A stretch of DNA of 64,000 bases from Flavobacteriales bacterium (lineage in GTDB: Bacteria; Bacteroidota; Bacteroidia; Flavobacteriales_E; Vicingaceae): the NCBI GenBank assembly GCA_020635815.1, contig JACJZB010000001.1:310001-374000 (forward strand). Direction: 5' to 3'. Each line of letters opens with the position of its first letter. Position 1 is the first letter of the stretch. Positions 8,196-16,721 of this stretch are shown in pieces. The position numbers were made by a program, and so were the translations under genes. Below the pieces are notes generated by a model, which did no database searches, was not told the DNA's origin, and was given only the letters and a program-made list of their open reading frames with translations.

Positions 8196-9455
8196 ATGTT
8201 AATATTTAATAGAGATACATGGCAAGAAATATTTGGCTCTATTCAAAAGAATAAGTCGAGAACCATTATTACGGTAATAGGTGTGTTGTGGGGTATCTTT
8301 ATATATATCGTTTTATCAGGTGCTGCTAAAGGTTTAGATAATGGTTTTGAAGAAAAATTTGAGGATGTAGCAATGAACAGTATGTTTACTTGGGCTCAGC
8401 AAACCAGTGTTCCTTATGCTGGTTTTAAAACAGGAAGACCAATACAATTAAAACTTAAAGATGTTCAGATTTTAAAAACCAGAGTTCCTGAAATACAATA
8501 CATTGCTCCAAGAATAGTAAAAGGAGCTTTTGGAGGTGAATCAGGTAGTGTTGTATTTGGACAACGAACGGGTAGTTATAGTATTTATGGAGATTTTCCG
8601 GTATTATCAAAAATAGCAACACAAAAAATATACATTGGAGGAAGATTTATAAATAATAATGATATTGAAGCAAATCGGAAAGTATGTGTAATAGGGGAGC
8701 GTACACAGAAAGAGCTTTTTGCAAAAGATGTTGATCCAATTGGAAAGTTTATTAGAATTGATAATGTATTTTTTAGAGTAATTGGTGTTAAAAAGTTTGA
8801 AGATGGTGGAGGGTTTGGTGATGATGGTGATATAACTATTCCATTTTCTACTTATCGTAAACTATACAATACTGGTAATAATGTTGGTTGGCTTGCTATA
8901 GCTGCCTTTGATGATGCTGATGTAATGAAAGTAGAAGAGGATGTGAAAATGGTGTTAAAGAAAATTCATCAAATTTCTCCAGAAGATGAGCGTGCAATAG
9001 GTTCATTTAATTTAGGTGAGATTTTTAATAAAATAAATGGTTTTGCAAAAGGGTTAACTTTTTTATCATTGGTTGTAGGTGTGGCTACTATTATTGCAGG
9101 GGTAATAGGAATAGGTAATATCTTATTAATATCTGTAAAAGAACGAACGAAAGAATTAGGAGTTAGAAGGGCTTTAGGAGCAACACCAAGTGAGGTTAGA
9201 GGACAAATAATTTTAGAGTCGGTGTTTTTAACTTTAATTGCTGGAATTTTTGGAATTGTGCTGGGTTCTTTTGTTTTAAAAATAATAGATTCAGCAACCC
9301 AAGAAACAGACATACCTTATACTAACCCAACAGTTCCAATACCTTATGTAATAGGGGCGTTGTTTATAATGGTTGTGTTAGGAACATTAATAGGTTTAAT
9401 ACCGGCTCAACGAGCAGTAAGTATAAAACCTATAGACGCTTTAAGAGAAGAATAA
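8196..9455 (+). CDS. ABC transporter permease, MacB/FtsX family (second copy)
   Basis: This 419-residue paralogue of the preceding permease has the same layout: N-terminal helix, periplasmic MacB_PCD domain, then three-helix FtsX domain with VKERTKELGVRRALGATPSEV and tail PAQRAVSIKPIDALREE. Both proteins begin with the same NRDTWQEIF/NRDSWQEIF block, so they arose by duplication. The 107-bp spacer between them is AT-rich and has junk-like short repeats (around 8160-8190) but no terminator. A single ATPase with two diverged permeases, a MacA-like adaptor and a TolC-like channel is a recurrent operon form in Bacteroidota. Confidence 0.9.
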   Translation: MLIFNRDTWQEIFGSIQKNKSRTIITVIGVLWGIFIYIVLSGAAKGLDNGFEEKFEDVAMNSMFTWAQQTSVPYAGFKTGRPIQLKLKDVQILKTRVPEIQYIAPRIVKGAFGGESGSVVFGQRTGSYSIYGDFPVLSKIATQKIYIGGRFINNNDIEANRKVCVIGERTQKELFAKDVDPIGKFIRIDNVFFRVIGVKKFEDGGGFGDDGDITIPFSTYRKLYNTGNNVGWLAIAAFDDADVMKVEEDVKMVLKKIHQISPEDERAIGSFNLGEIFNKINGFAKGLTFLSLVVGVATIIAGVIGIGNILLISVKERTKELGVRRALGATPSEVRGQIILESVFLTLIAGIFGIVLGSFVLKIIDSATQETDIPYTNPTVPIPYVIGALFIMVVLGTLIGLIPAQRAVSIKPIDALREE

Positions 9456-9470
9456 AATATTTTCTTTTGT

Positions 9471-9493
9471 CACACTGAGCTTGTCGAAGTGTT
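9471..9493. repeat. Short palindromic intergenic repeat
   Basis: The spacer between the second permease and the adaptor contains CACTGAGCTTGTCGAAGTG, with arms ACACT/AGTGT. This resembles a dispersed intergenic repeat I recall from Bacteroidota genomes. There is one copy here, so it is inferred by resemblance. Confidence 0.5.
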
Positions 9494-9546
9494 GTAAAAA
9501 AGGAACAATTATAAAAAAGATAGTTTTAAAATAAATAATAAAAAGA

Positions 9547-10677
9547 ATGAAAAAAGTATTTAAATACATTTTAATCGGAATCCTTGTTTTGGGCGTGCTC
9601 TATGCTACTAAATTTTTTATTTCCACAAATAATCAAGACCCAATTAAGTACGAAACCGAAACTCCAATTAGAACAAATATTGAGAAAAAAACCGTTGCAA
9701 CTGGTAAGGTAGTTCCAGAAGATCAGGTTGAGATTAAACCTCAAATTTCTGGAATTATAGAAGCAATTTTTGTAAAAGAAGGTGAAATTTTAAAAGCTGG
9801 AGATTTAATCGCTAAAATAAAAGTTGTGCCTAATGAAGCTTCTTTAAATAGTGCATTAGGGAGAGTGGATAATGCAAAAATTGTATTGGATAATGCAAAA
9901 ATTGATTACAATAGAAATAAAGCTTTATTTGATAAAAAAGTGATTTCTGTTCAAGAATTTAATAGTACAGAATTAAAGTACAATCAAGCTCAGCAAGAAC
10001 TTGTTAATGCTGAAGCTGATTTACAAATTATTAAATCGGGTACAGCCGGTAGAGGTGCGGCAAATACCAATATTCGTTCAACAGTATCGGGTACGGTGTT
10101 AGATATACCTGTAAAAAAAGGTGATCAAGTAATTGAGAGTAACAATTTTAATCCTGGAACAACAGTAGCAACAGTTGCTGATTTAACAAACATGATTTTT
10201 GAAGGACAAGTTGATGAGGCTGAAGTAAGCAAATTGAAAATGGATATGCCTTTGCAAATTAGTTTGGGAGCAATTAATGATAAAACATTTGATGCAAAAT
10301 TAAGGTTTGTTGCTCCTCAAGGAATTGAAGAACAAGGTGCTGTTCAATTTAAAATTGAAGCCAATGTATTTTTAGATTCTAACTTTTTTGTTCGAGCTGG
10401 CTATAGTGCAAATGCTACAATTGTTATTGGTGAAAGTAAAGATGTTTTAGCAATAAAAGAGGCGTTAGTTCAATTTGATGAAGAAACTGAAGAGCCTTTC
10501 GTAGAAATTGAAATAGGAGAACAAGAGTTTGAAAAAAGACCAATTGAATTAGGTATTTCTGATGGGATTAATGTTGAAATATTATCTGGTTTAAAAGAAA
10601 CAGATAAAGTGAAAGTTTGGAACATTACTGAGCCAATTAAGAAAGCAAGTGATAAAGACAAGAAAAAGAAGAGATAA
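9547..10677 (+). CDS. Periplasmic adaptor subunit (MacA/HlyD family)
   Basis: This 376-residue membrane-fusion protein has an N-terminal membrane anchor (about residues 5-25). Two lipoyl half-motifs surround a coiled-coil hairpin: GIIEAIFVKEGEILKAGDLI and, after the hairpin, SGTVLDIPVKKGDQVIE. The hairpin covers about residues 95-165. A beta-barrel and membrane-proximal domain follow to the Lys-rich C-terminus KKASDKDKKKKR. It links the ABC permeases to the TolC-like channel encoded next. Gene order ATPase, permease, permease, adaptor, channel supports this directly. Confidence 0.92.
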   Translation: MKKVFKYILIGILVLGVLYATKFFISTNNQDPIKYETETPIRTNIEKKTVATGKVVPEDQVEIKPQISGIIEAIFVKEGEILKAGDLIAKIKVVPNEASLNSALGRVDNAKIVLDNAKIDYNRNKALFDKKVISVQEFNSTELKYNQAQQELVNAEADLQIIKSGTAGRGAANTNIRSTVSGTVLDIPVKKGDQVIESNNFNPGTTVATVADLTNMIFEGQVDEAEVSKLKMDMPLQISLGAINDKTFDAKLRFVAPQGIEEQGAVQFKIEANVFLDSNFFVRAGYSANATIVIGESKDVLAIKEALVQFDEETEEPFVEIEIGEQEFEKRPIELGISDGINVEILSGLKETDKVKVWNITEPIKKASDKDKKKKR

Positions 10678-10687
10678 TTAAAACGTC

Positions 10688-10714
10688 ATTCCGTGCTTGA
10701 CACGGAATCTTTCA
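10688..10714. repeat. Palindromic repeat, 8-bp stem with TCTTTC tail
   Basis: ATTCCGTG and CACGGAAT form a perfect 8-bp stem around a 5-nt loop, followed by TCTTTC. Related hairpins with a 5-nt loop and the same tail occur at 42200 and 43025. It sits just upstream of the TolC-like gene. Confidence 0.6.
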
Positions 10715-10748
10715 CTAGATTATGGAGAAATTTCTAAATATGTTTGGA

Positions 10749-12098
10749 ATGAGGAAAGAAATAAAAAATACAATGAGAACTTTATTTGTAATAATTGGAT
10801 TGAATTTACTAAATGTCGCTAATGCTCAAGAAACTAAAGTATGGACTTTACAAGAGTGTGTAAATTATGCTTTAGAAAATAACATTTCTATTAAACAATC
10901 CGAATTAGATAAAAATATAGCCATACAAGATGTAAAAGCAGCAAAATGGAAATTTGCACCCAATTTAAACGCAAATGCTTCGCATAATTATAATTTTGGT
11001 TCGTCTATAACTGCTTCTGGAGCAAGAGCTTCAGCCGATTTTCAATCCAATAATTTTGGTTTAAATTCTTCTGTTAATTTATTTAATGGTTTTGCTAATA
11101 TTCATACTCTTAAACAATCAAAAATTGGAGTAGAGGCTCAAGAAGCTGCATTAGCAAAAATGAGAAATGATATTTCGTTAAATGTTGTAAACGGTTATTT
11201 GCAAGTGCTTTTTGCTAAAGAGCAAGTTAAAGTGGCACAATCACAAGTGGCAATAAGTGAAGCTCAAGTTGCACGAATTGAAGAATTAGTAAATGCAGGT
11301 TCTTTAGCTGAAGGCGATTTGTTTAATGTGAAATCTAACTTAGCTACCGACCAGCAGAGTTTGGTTGTCGCTCAAAACACCCAAATGATGGCTAGCTTGC
11401 GTTTGGCTCAATTGCTACAACTTAAAGAAGCAAATATTGACGTACAAGATGTTAGTGTTGAAGTTACAGACCAAGTAATTTTAAGCAATGATGTGATGGA
11501 AATTTATGATAAAGCAAACGCTACTTTTCCAGAAATTAAACAGGCTGAGTTGAATATAGAAAGTGCTAAACAAAGTGTAAAAATTTCTAGAGCAAGCTTC
11601 TATCCTTCATTGTCATTAAATATGGGGATGAGTACAGTTTACCAACACCGACAAGGAATGACTGATTTTATAACTTTTTCTGATCAATTAGACCAAAATC
11701 TAGGGAAATCGATAGGGGTTTCTTTAAATGTTCCAATTTTTAATCGTTATCAATTTAGGACAAACGTAAACAAATCTAAAATTAATTATTTAAGAACGGA
11801 GTATTTATTAGAAGGAGAGCGATTACGTTTAAGAGAAACGATACAAACAGCTTATACCAATGCCAAAGCGGCATCTAAATCGTATGAGGCTTCAAAAACT
11901 TCTGTTGAAGCACAAACTAAAGCATTTAATTATGCAGATGAACGTTATAAAGCGGGAGCTATAAATTCATTCGATTTTAACCAAACCAAAAATAACTTGC
12001 TAAATGCTCAATCGCAATTAATACGTTCTAAATACGATTTTGTGTTTAAACTAAAAGTATTAGAGTTTTATTCGGGAGTTCCTATTGTAATTGAGTAG
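10749..12098 (+). CDS. TolC family outer-membrane efflux channel
   Basis: This protein of about 449 residues has a signal peptide ending VANAQ and the TolC-type opening WTLQECVNYALENNISIKQ. Two outer-membrane-factor repeats follow, each with long helices rich in Ala, Gln and Asn and a short strand pair. The second repeat closes with YKAGAINSFDFNQTKNNLLNAQSQLI, typical of the family. Three in-frame ATGs exist (10722, 10749, 10773). I chose the middle one because it gives a basic n-region before the hydrophobic core. The last gene of the efflux operon, it completes the path from cytoplasm to exterior. Confidence 0.92.
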   Translation: MRKEIKNTMRTLFVIIGLNLLNVANAQETKVWTLQECVNYALENNISIKQSELDKNIAIQDVKAAKWKFAPNLNANASHNYNFGSSITASGARASADFQSNNFGLNSSVNLFNGFANIHTLKQSKIGVEAQEAALAKMRNDISLNVVNGYLQVLFAKEQVKVAQSQVAISEAQVARIEELVNAGSLAEGDLFNVKSNLATDQQSLVVAQNTQMMASLRLAQLLQLKEANIDVQDVSVEVTDQVILSNDVMEIYDKANATFPEIKQAELNIESAKQSVKISRASFYPSLSLNMGMSTVYQHRQGMTDFITFSDQLDQNLGKSIGVSLNVPIFNRYQFRTNVNKSKINYLRTEYLLEGERLRLRETIQTAYTNAKAASKSYEASKTSVEAQTKAFNYADERYKAGAINSFDFNQTKNNLLNAQSQLIRSKYDFVFKLKVLEFYSGVPIVIE

Positions 12099-12206
12099 GG
12101 TGTATTCTAGATTTAGTAAATGAAAAAGGTTGGATTAATCTTTTTCTAAACATAGTTTTTAACTACTCTTTTATATTTTGCAGTAGCAATATATTGTAAA
12201 TTAGTT

Positions 12207-12269
12207 ACCACTTAATTGAAAAAAGTGACCGCTTAATTGAAAAAAACGACCACTCACTAGAAAAAATAG
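12207..12269. promoter_or_regulatory. Triple 21-bp direct repeat, putative operator
   Basis: Three tandem units start at 12207, 12228 and 12249, each beginning ACC(A/G)CT and followed by an A-tract. Units 1 and 2 share ACC-CTTAATTGAAAAAA, and unit 3 is more diverged. The exact 21-bp period (two helical turns) and the position about 60 bp upstream of the gene at 12330 suggest a binding site for a regulator that recognises one face of DNA. LytTR-type regulators bind such arrays; that link is inference. Confidence 0.6.
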
Positions 12270-12299
12270 GATTTATACATTTTACTAATATGAGATATC

Positions 12300-12307
12300 T
12301 ACCTTTA
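12300..12307 (+). promoter_or_regulatory. Candidate -7 element for the 12330 gene
   Basis: TACCTTTA matches TAnnTTTG at all but the last base, about 30 bp downstream of the triple repeat and 23 bp upstream of the ATG. Confidence 0.35.
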
Positions 12308-12329
12308 TGAAGTTCATAAAAGAAATATC

Positions 12330-13346
12330 ATGAAGAAACTATATACGTTTACACTTGTATTAATGCTATTAGCAATAAATGTTTTAGCAAATGATGATTA
12401 TAGCATCATCAACGAATTTAAAAATCGAAAGTTAATTGTTGCACTTCAGGTAGAGAGTCAAGAATACATTGATGAACTTACTAGTGCAGGTAAATCTTCA
12501 GCCGTAACAGAATACAAGAACAACATTCTTGAAAACAACACTAATCTTACTAAGGTGTTTAACGAAGTTTGGAAGGAGACTTCATTCGAATTTTTACCAA
12601 TAACAGAACTAGAATCTTATACCGAAGAACAGCTAAGTAAAGTAGTTGTACTAACAGGTGAAAGAATGATGGTAGAAAAGATTAACTTTTTTAAATACAA
12701 TGTTTCTGTTGGTCATTTTGTAGAAGGAAAGAAAAAAAAGATTACCTATAAATCAGATAACAATTATTTTAAAATTGCTTTAGAAAATGAAGTGCCTTCA
12801 GTTGCTGATTTTACCTTATTATTAAAAAAAATAAAAATCTATTTTCGGTTAGAAAAACAATTTGATAGAAATGGATTGGAAAGTATTTTAGCCAAAAAGA
12901 AGTTGTGCATAGATAAAAAAGCTGGTTTAACAAGGGATGATGTAAGTTCTGCTTACCCTTTCTCTTTTGAGTTTAAAACAGCTGAAGAAATACTTCAACT
13001 AAAAAATGATAAAGATGCAGCATGCGTTTATTTAAAATTAGATGTTGCAGCTGATAATCAAATCAATTTTATGATGGTAGAAGCTAAAACAGGACTTATT
13101 TTGGCAAGATGTCATTTAACAGGTTTAACTAAAGTCTCGTTTAATACACCATCAGGTCAACACAATAAAAAGTATGGAAGTAATACAAACTGTACTATTT
13201 GTAATACATGTTTATACTGTGATCAAACTGGAGAAGAAATGTTTAGACTTTACACTGCAAAAGCAAAGCTTAAGCCGACTCAATTAAAATATATGTCTTC
13301 AAATAAAAAACAATTAAAGTATTTCCCCAATTTAATGATTTATTAA
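12330..13346 (+). CDS. Secreted protein of unknown function with C-terminal Cys cluster
   Basis: This 338-residue protein has a signal peptide (about residues 1-20, ending NVLAN). I recognise no family. The body is mixed alpha/beta, with many Lys and Glu. Near the C-terminus (about residues 287-300) is the spaced cysteine run CTICNTCLYC, i.e. CxxCxxCxxC, which could bind a metal or form disulfides. The rest of the tail is basic. The gene follows the triple 21-bp repeat and is separated by 43 bp from another unknown gene on the same strand. Together they look like a small regulated unit. No function should be read into it. Confidence 0.7.
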   Translation: MKKLYTFTLVLMLLAINVLANDDYSIINEFKNRKLIVALQVESQEYIDELTSAGKSSAVTEYKNNILENNTNLTKVFNEVWKETSFEFLPITELESYTEEQLSKVVVLTGERMMVEKINFFKYNVSVGHFVEGKKKKITYKSDNNYFKIALENEVPSVADFTLLLKKIKIYFRLEKQFDRNGLESILAKKKLCIDKKAGLTRDDVSSAYPFSFEFKTAEEILQLKNDKDAACVYLKLDVAADNQINFMMVEAKTGLILARCHLTGLTKVSFNTPSGQHNKKYGSNTNCTICNTCLYCDQTGEEMFRLYTAKAKLKPTQLKYMSSNKKQLKYFPNLMIY

Positions 13347-13389
13347 GAATAGCTTATAGTTATTATTTATTAAAAGTAGGTATTCAGTT

Positions 13390-13833
13390 ATGAAATTTGA
13401 TTTGTCCTACAATGAAAAAATAGATAAGAGATTATCATTAATTGTAACATCTTTCTTAAAGAAAATTAATTGTGATAATATGGTTACCATTTTCTTTGAA
13501 AAAGAAAATATTATTATAGAATTATTTGATCCTAAACTAAAAAAACTTCCAGTTAAAATTATTTTATTTAAAAATACAGTCAATATTTATATTGGGAAAA
13601 AACTTGAGCATTATGTTAATGATGTGCCTATTCAGACCTCAAAAGATGAAGATGAGTTAGCAACAAATCTCTTAAACATATTAAGTTCAGAAATTAAAGA
13701 GGTGATAGATAAGGGAGGTTTTGCTTATTATTCAACAAATAGTGATTGGAAATGGGATTCAAATTATAAGAATAAAATGAATGTTGTTGAAAGTGAGGCA
13801 GTATATAAACCATGGATAGGTAGTAATAAATAA
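13390..13833 (+). CDS. Hypothetical protein, 147 residues
   Basis: I do not recognise this protein. It has no signal peptide or membrane segment, so it is probably cytoplasmic. It contains alternating strand-like blocks (VTIFFEKENIIIELFD, VKIILFKNTVNIYIG) followed by a helix (ELATNLLNILSSEIKEVIDKGG) and a Trp/Tyr-rich tail. The helix-after-sheet order suggests a small single-domain alpha/beta fold. It lies 43 bp after the Cys-cluster secreted protein gene and faces the convergent T9SS plug gene only 6 bp away. Confidence 0.65.
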   Translation: MKFDLSYNEKIDKRLSLIVTSFLKKINCDNMVTIFFEKENIIIELFDPKLKKLPVKIILFKNTVNIYIGKKLEHYVNDVPIQTSKDEDELATNLLNILSSEIKEVIDKGGFAYYSTNSDWKWDSNYKNKMNVVESEAVYKPWIGSNK

Positions 13834-13839
13834 GATAAA

Positions 13840-15207
13840 TTACCTATTCGTATTCCTAGTTTTCATCCCAATTAATTGGTCAAAGTTTTCCATTGGGTTT
13901 CGGTAATAAACCAAAACAGTATAATCGTTTTCTGTTTCATAATAACTACCTTCAATGTAAGAGATGTCGCCTACATTTTTTGAGCCATCTTTTACAAAAC
14001 AATACATATAATTATAGTAGCCTTGCTTTAAAAGTACAGTTTGGTGGTACGTTCCATTAATGGTGTCGTAGGCCATTTTAAACTCATCTTTAAATTTCCA
14101 ATCGGTAAACTTTCCAAACAAATAGATGTTGCCACCATAACGAAGTGTGTCTCGTTTTAAATTAAATGTAACCTTTACATAATTTGCATCTGTTTCGGTA
14201 TCATTTACATCATCTCTTTTTATTAAAAAATTGCCATTTAAGTCGGGTTGTGCATAATGTTTTTTATAAGCCCTAGGTTTATCTTCATACAATAATACAT
14301 TCATCAGTTTTTCGGTATTATCGTATTGTACTCTAAATACATTTTGGCTATTAAAATTCATCGATTTAATATCAAAATTTCTAAACTCATTATTGCCATC
14401 AAAAACATTAACCGCTTCGTAATTGTAATCTAATATTGAACCATTAATGTATTTTGGTTTTAAGCCCGTAATTGCATTATCCCATCTGTAATTTTGCATT
14501 AAAATAATGTTAACACTTTGGTAGGGGTTAAATATTTCAAAGTTGTTGTGGTTTACTTCAAAGTCAATTTCTTGTCTGGTAAATCGCTCGTTAGGATTTA
14601 CCGATGGTTTTGGTGTGATATTAATATCTGCATAGTTTTCATAAACCAAAAACCGCTTAGTAATTACTGGTAGATCGGGATTGTTTACATCATATACTTT
14701 TATAATGTAATTGCCAGACAATTTGATGTTTATGTTTTCATTCGGGAAAACTAAGTTGTAATGCACAAATGCCTTATCTGTATTAAATGAGTATTTATAT
14801 TCTTTAATATCATCTTCAGTGTAATTATCTAAATATTGATTAGGAGATAAATCAGAAGGAGTCCAATTAACATTACAATGAATAAAAGTATAATAGTAAG
14901 TTTTTAAATGGGTGTCAAAATCATCAAAACTCAACTTTAGTTTTTCATTACTGTTTAGAGGAAGGGTAGGATAGCTTAATTCATCTCTAAGGTTGTGAAA
15001 TAAAACAGTTTTAATGTTTTTGTTGTAAGTATAGTCATCGTACCTTAGGTAGTTGTTATCAACATAAGTATCAGTTGTGTCAGTGGTATCTGGTAAATTA
15101 TAATCTGGGGACTTAAAGTTAAATCCAAAAAAAAGAGATGAAATAATAAATAATAGAATTAAAATTAAGTTAGAGTGTTTCAAAAAAGTATAGTTTGATT
15201 TATTCAT
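13840..15207 (-). CDS. T9SS plug protein (DUF5103 family)
   Basis: This protein of about 455 residues has an N-terminal hydrophobic segment (LILILLFIISSLFFG), then a Bacteroidota-specific beta-rich body. Recognisable DUF5103 blocks include TVLFHNLRDELSYPTLPL, LKLSFDDFD, YYYTFIHCNVNWTPSDLSPNQY and RVQYDN. This family was identified as the plug that seals the Sov/SprA translocon of the type IX secretion system in the resting state. I chose the ATG at 15207 rather than one at 15273: it puts the basic n-region next to the signal core, and the longer form would run into the promoter of the divergent nqr operon. Confidence 0.82.
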   Translation of the reverse strand: MNKSNYTFLKHSNLILILLFIISSLFFGFNFKSPDYNLPDTTDTTDTYVDNNYLRYDDYTYNKNIKTVLFHNLRDELSYPTLPLNSNEKLKLSFDDFDTHLKTYYYTFIHCNVNWTPSDLSPNQYLDNYTEDDIKEYKYSFNTDKAFVHYNLVFPNENINIKLSGNYIIKVYDVNNPDLPVITKRFLVYENYADINITPKPSVNPNERFTRQEIDFEVNHNNFEIFNPYQSVNIILMQNYRWDNAITGLKPKYINGSILDYNYEAVNVFDGNNEFRNFDIKSMNFNSQNVFRVQYDNTEKLMNVLLYEDKPRAYKKHYAQPDLNGNFLIKRDDVNDTETDANYVKVTFNLKRDTLRYGGNIYLFGKFTDWKFKDEFKMAYDTINGTYHQTVLLKQGYYNYMYCFVKDGSKNVGDISYIEGSYYETENDYTVLVYYRNPMENFDQLIGMKTRNTNR

Positions 15208-15279
15208 CTTCAAAATTAAGACTTTGAACGAAGGATATCTTAAGTCGGTAAAAAAATGTATAAAATTCTTCATTTTTGC

Positions 15280-15309
15280 TTTGAAAGGTAATAGTATTTT
15301 ATAAATTTG
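15280..15309 (+). promoter_or_regulatory. Promoter of the nqrABCDEF operon
   Basis: TTTG at 15280-15283 and TAAATTTG at 15302-15309, separated by 18 bp, match the Bacteroidota sigma-ABfr promoter (TTTG, 19-21 bp, TAnnTTTG). The -7 box lies 27 bp before the nqrA ATG and overlaps an in-frame TTG at 15307, which argues against that TTG being the start. Confidence 0.65.
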
Positions 15310-15336
15310 TCAATTGATTTTTTAAAACAGACACAA

Positions 15337-16689
15337 ATGTCAAAAGACGTAAAAATTCGCAAAGGCACTAATATTAAGTTAAAAGGTGTTGCCGAAAAGT
15401 TATACGCTAATCCTGTACAAGTTTCTGAAGTAGTTCTACGCCCTGATGACTTTCCAAATTTAATACCAAAGTTATGTGTTAAATTAGGAGATAAGGTTAA
15501 AGCGGGTTCTCCTTTATTTTTTGATAAAGGAAATGAGCAAATTCTATTTACCTCTCCAATTAGTGGAGAAGTTGTAGAAATTAACAGAGGAGACAAAAGA
15601 AAACTTTTAGAAGTAAAAGTAGAATCAGATGGCGCTAATCAATTTGAAACTTTTAAACAAGCAGACCCAAACTCACTTTCTAAGGAAGAGGTTTTGGCTA
15701 CAATGTTAAAAAGTGGAGTTTGGCCTTTTTTCCGTCAACGTCCTTATGATGTAATTGCTAATCCTAGTGATTCGCCAAAAGCGATTCATATTACAGCTAT
15801 GGATACTTCTCCTTTAGCTCCGGATTACGATTTTGTAATGCACGGGCAAGATGAGTTGTTTCAAATTGGTTTGGATGCTATAGCTAAATTAACAGATGGA
15901 AAAGTTCATTTAAATGTAAATGGAAATGACAATCCAGACGATGCATATAAAAAAGCGAAAAACGTACAAATAAATAAAGTTTCAGGACCACACCCAGCAG
16001 GAAATGTTGGGGTTCAAATTCATCATATCGATCCGGTTAATAAAGGTGAGGTAGTTTGGACTTTGAAATCTTTAGATGTGTTAACAATTGGTAAATTATT
16101 TAAAGAAGGTAAGTTTGATGCTTCAAGAGTAATAGCATTTGTTGGTTCTAAAGTAACAGCACCAAAATATGTGAGAACAGTTTTAGGTGCTAACATTTCA
16201 AATATTGTTAAAGGTAATGTGGAAGAAGGTGGACGTTACATTAGTGGAAACCCTTTAACTGGAACTCAAATCCCTGAAAATGGTTACTTAGGTTTTTATG
16301 ATTATCAATTAACAGTTTTACCAGAAGGTGGAAATAATCAATTTTTTGGTTGGTTACCATTTACAGGATTAAATAAATTCAGTTTATCAAGAACAGCATT
16401 ATCATTTTTAACTCCAAACAAAACGTATGATTTAAATACGAACATGAATGGAGAAGAAAGAGCTTATGTTGTTACAGGCGAATATGAAAAAGTATTTCCA
16501 ATGGATATCTATCCTGTTTATCTCGTAAAAGCTATGATGATAGAGGATATTGATAAAATGGAAGCTTTAGGAGTTTATGAAGTAGCTCCAGAAGATTTTG
16601 CACTTTGCGAATTTGCTTGTACATCTAAAATAGAAGTACAGCGAGTGGTAAGACAAGCATTAGATTTAGTTAGAAAAGAATGTAGTTAA
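15337..16689 (+). CDS. nqrA: Na+-translocating NADH:quinone reductase subunit A
   Basis: This 450-residue peripheral cytoplasmic subunit of the Na+-pumping NADH:quinone oxidoreductase takes part in quinone reduction. It has the NqrA features: the lipoyl-like opening (IPKLCVKLGDKVKAGSPLFF), the block GVWPFFRQRPYDVIANP, PHPAGNVGVQIHHIDPVNKG, and the late motif CEFACTSKIEVQRVVRQAL. I chose the ATG at 15337 because the longer TTG-started form would begin inside the promoter. It is the first of six genes in the canonical order A-B-C-D-E-F, each separated by 2-32 bp. Acceptor quinone is probably menaquinone, given menG earlier in the window. Confidence 0.95.
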   Translation: MSKDVKIRKGTNIKLKGVAEKLYANPVQVSEVVLRPDDFPNLIPKLCVKLGDKVKAGSPLFFDKGNEQILFTSPISGEVVEINRGDKRKLLEVKVESDGANQFETFKQADPNSLSKEEVLATMLKSGVWPFFRQRPYDVIANPSDSPKAIHITAMDTSPLAPDYDFVMHGQDELFQIGLDAIAKLTDGKVHLNVNGNDNPDDAYKKAKNVQINKVSGPHPAGNVGVQIHHIDPVNKGEVVWTLKSLDVLTIGKLFKEGKFDASRVIAFVGSKVTAPKYVRTVLGANISNIVKGNVEEGGRYISGNPLTGTQIPENGYLGFYDYQLTVLPEGGNNQFFGWLPFTGLNKFSLSRTALSFLTPNKTYDLNTNMNGEERAYVVTGEYEKVFPMDIYPVYLVKAMMIEDIDKMEALGVYEVAPEDFALCEFACTSKIEVQRVVRQALDLVRKECS

Positions 16690-16721
16690 TTATATATAAC
16701 GACTTTATTAAAAAAGAATAA

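Noticed and set aside
8969..9313. 114-residue open frame on the minus strand
   Set aside because: Lies wholly within the second permease gene, whose domains are clear, and has no family features. Its Ile/Pro/Lys-rich composition is that of a shadow frame.
12207..12269. Possible short CRISPR array
   Set aside because: Three tandem 21-bp units have no spacers of constant length between them and no cas genes are near; the period suits an operator instead.
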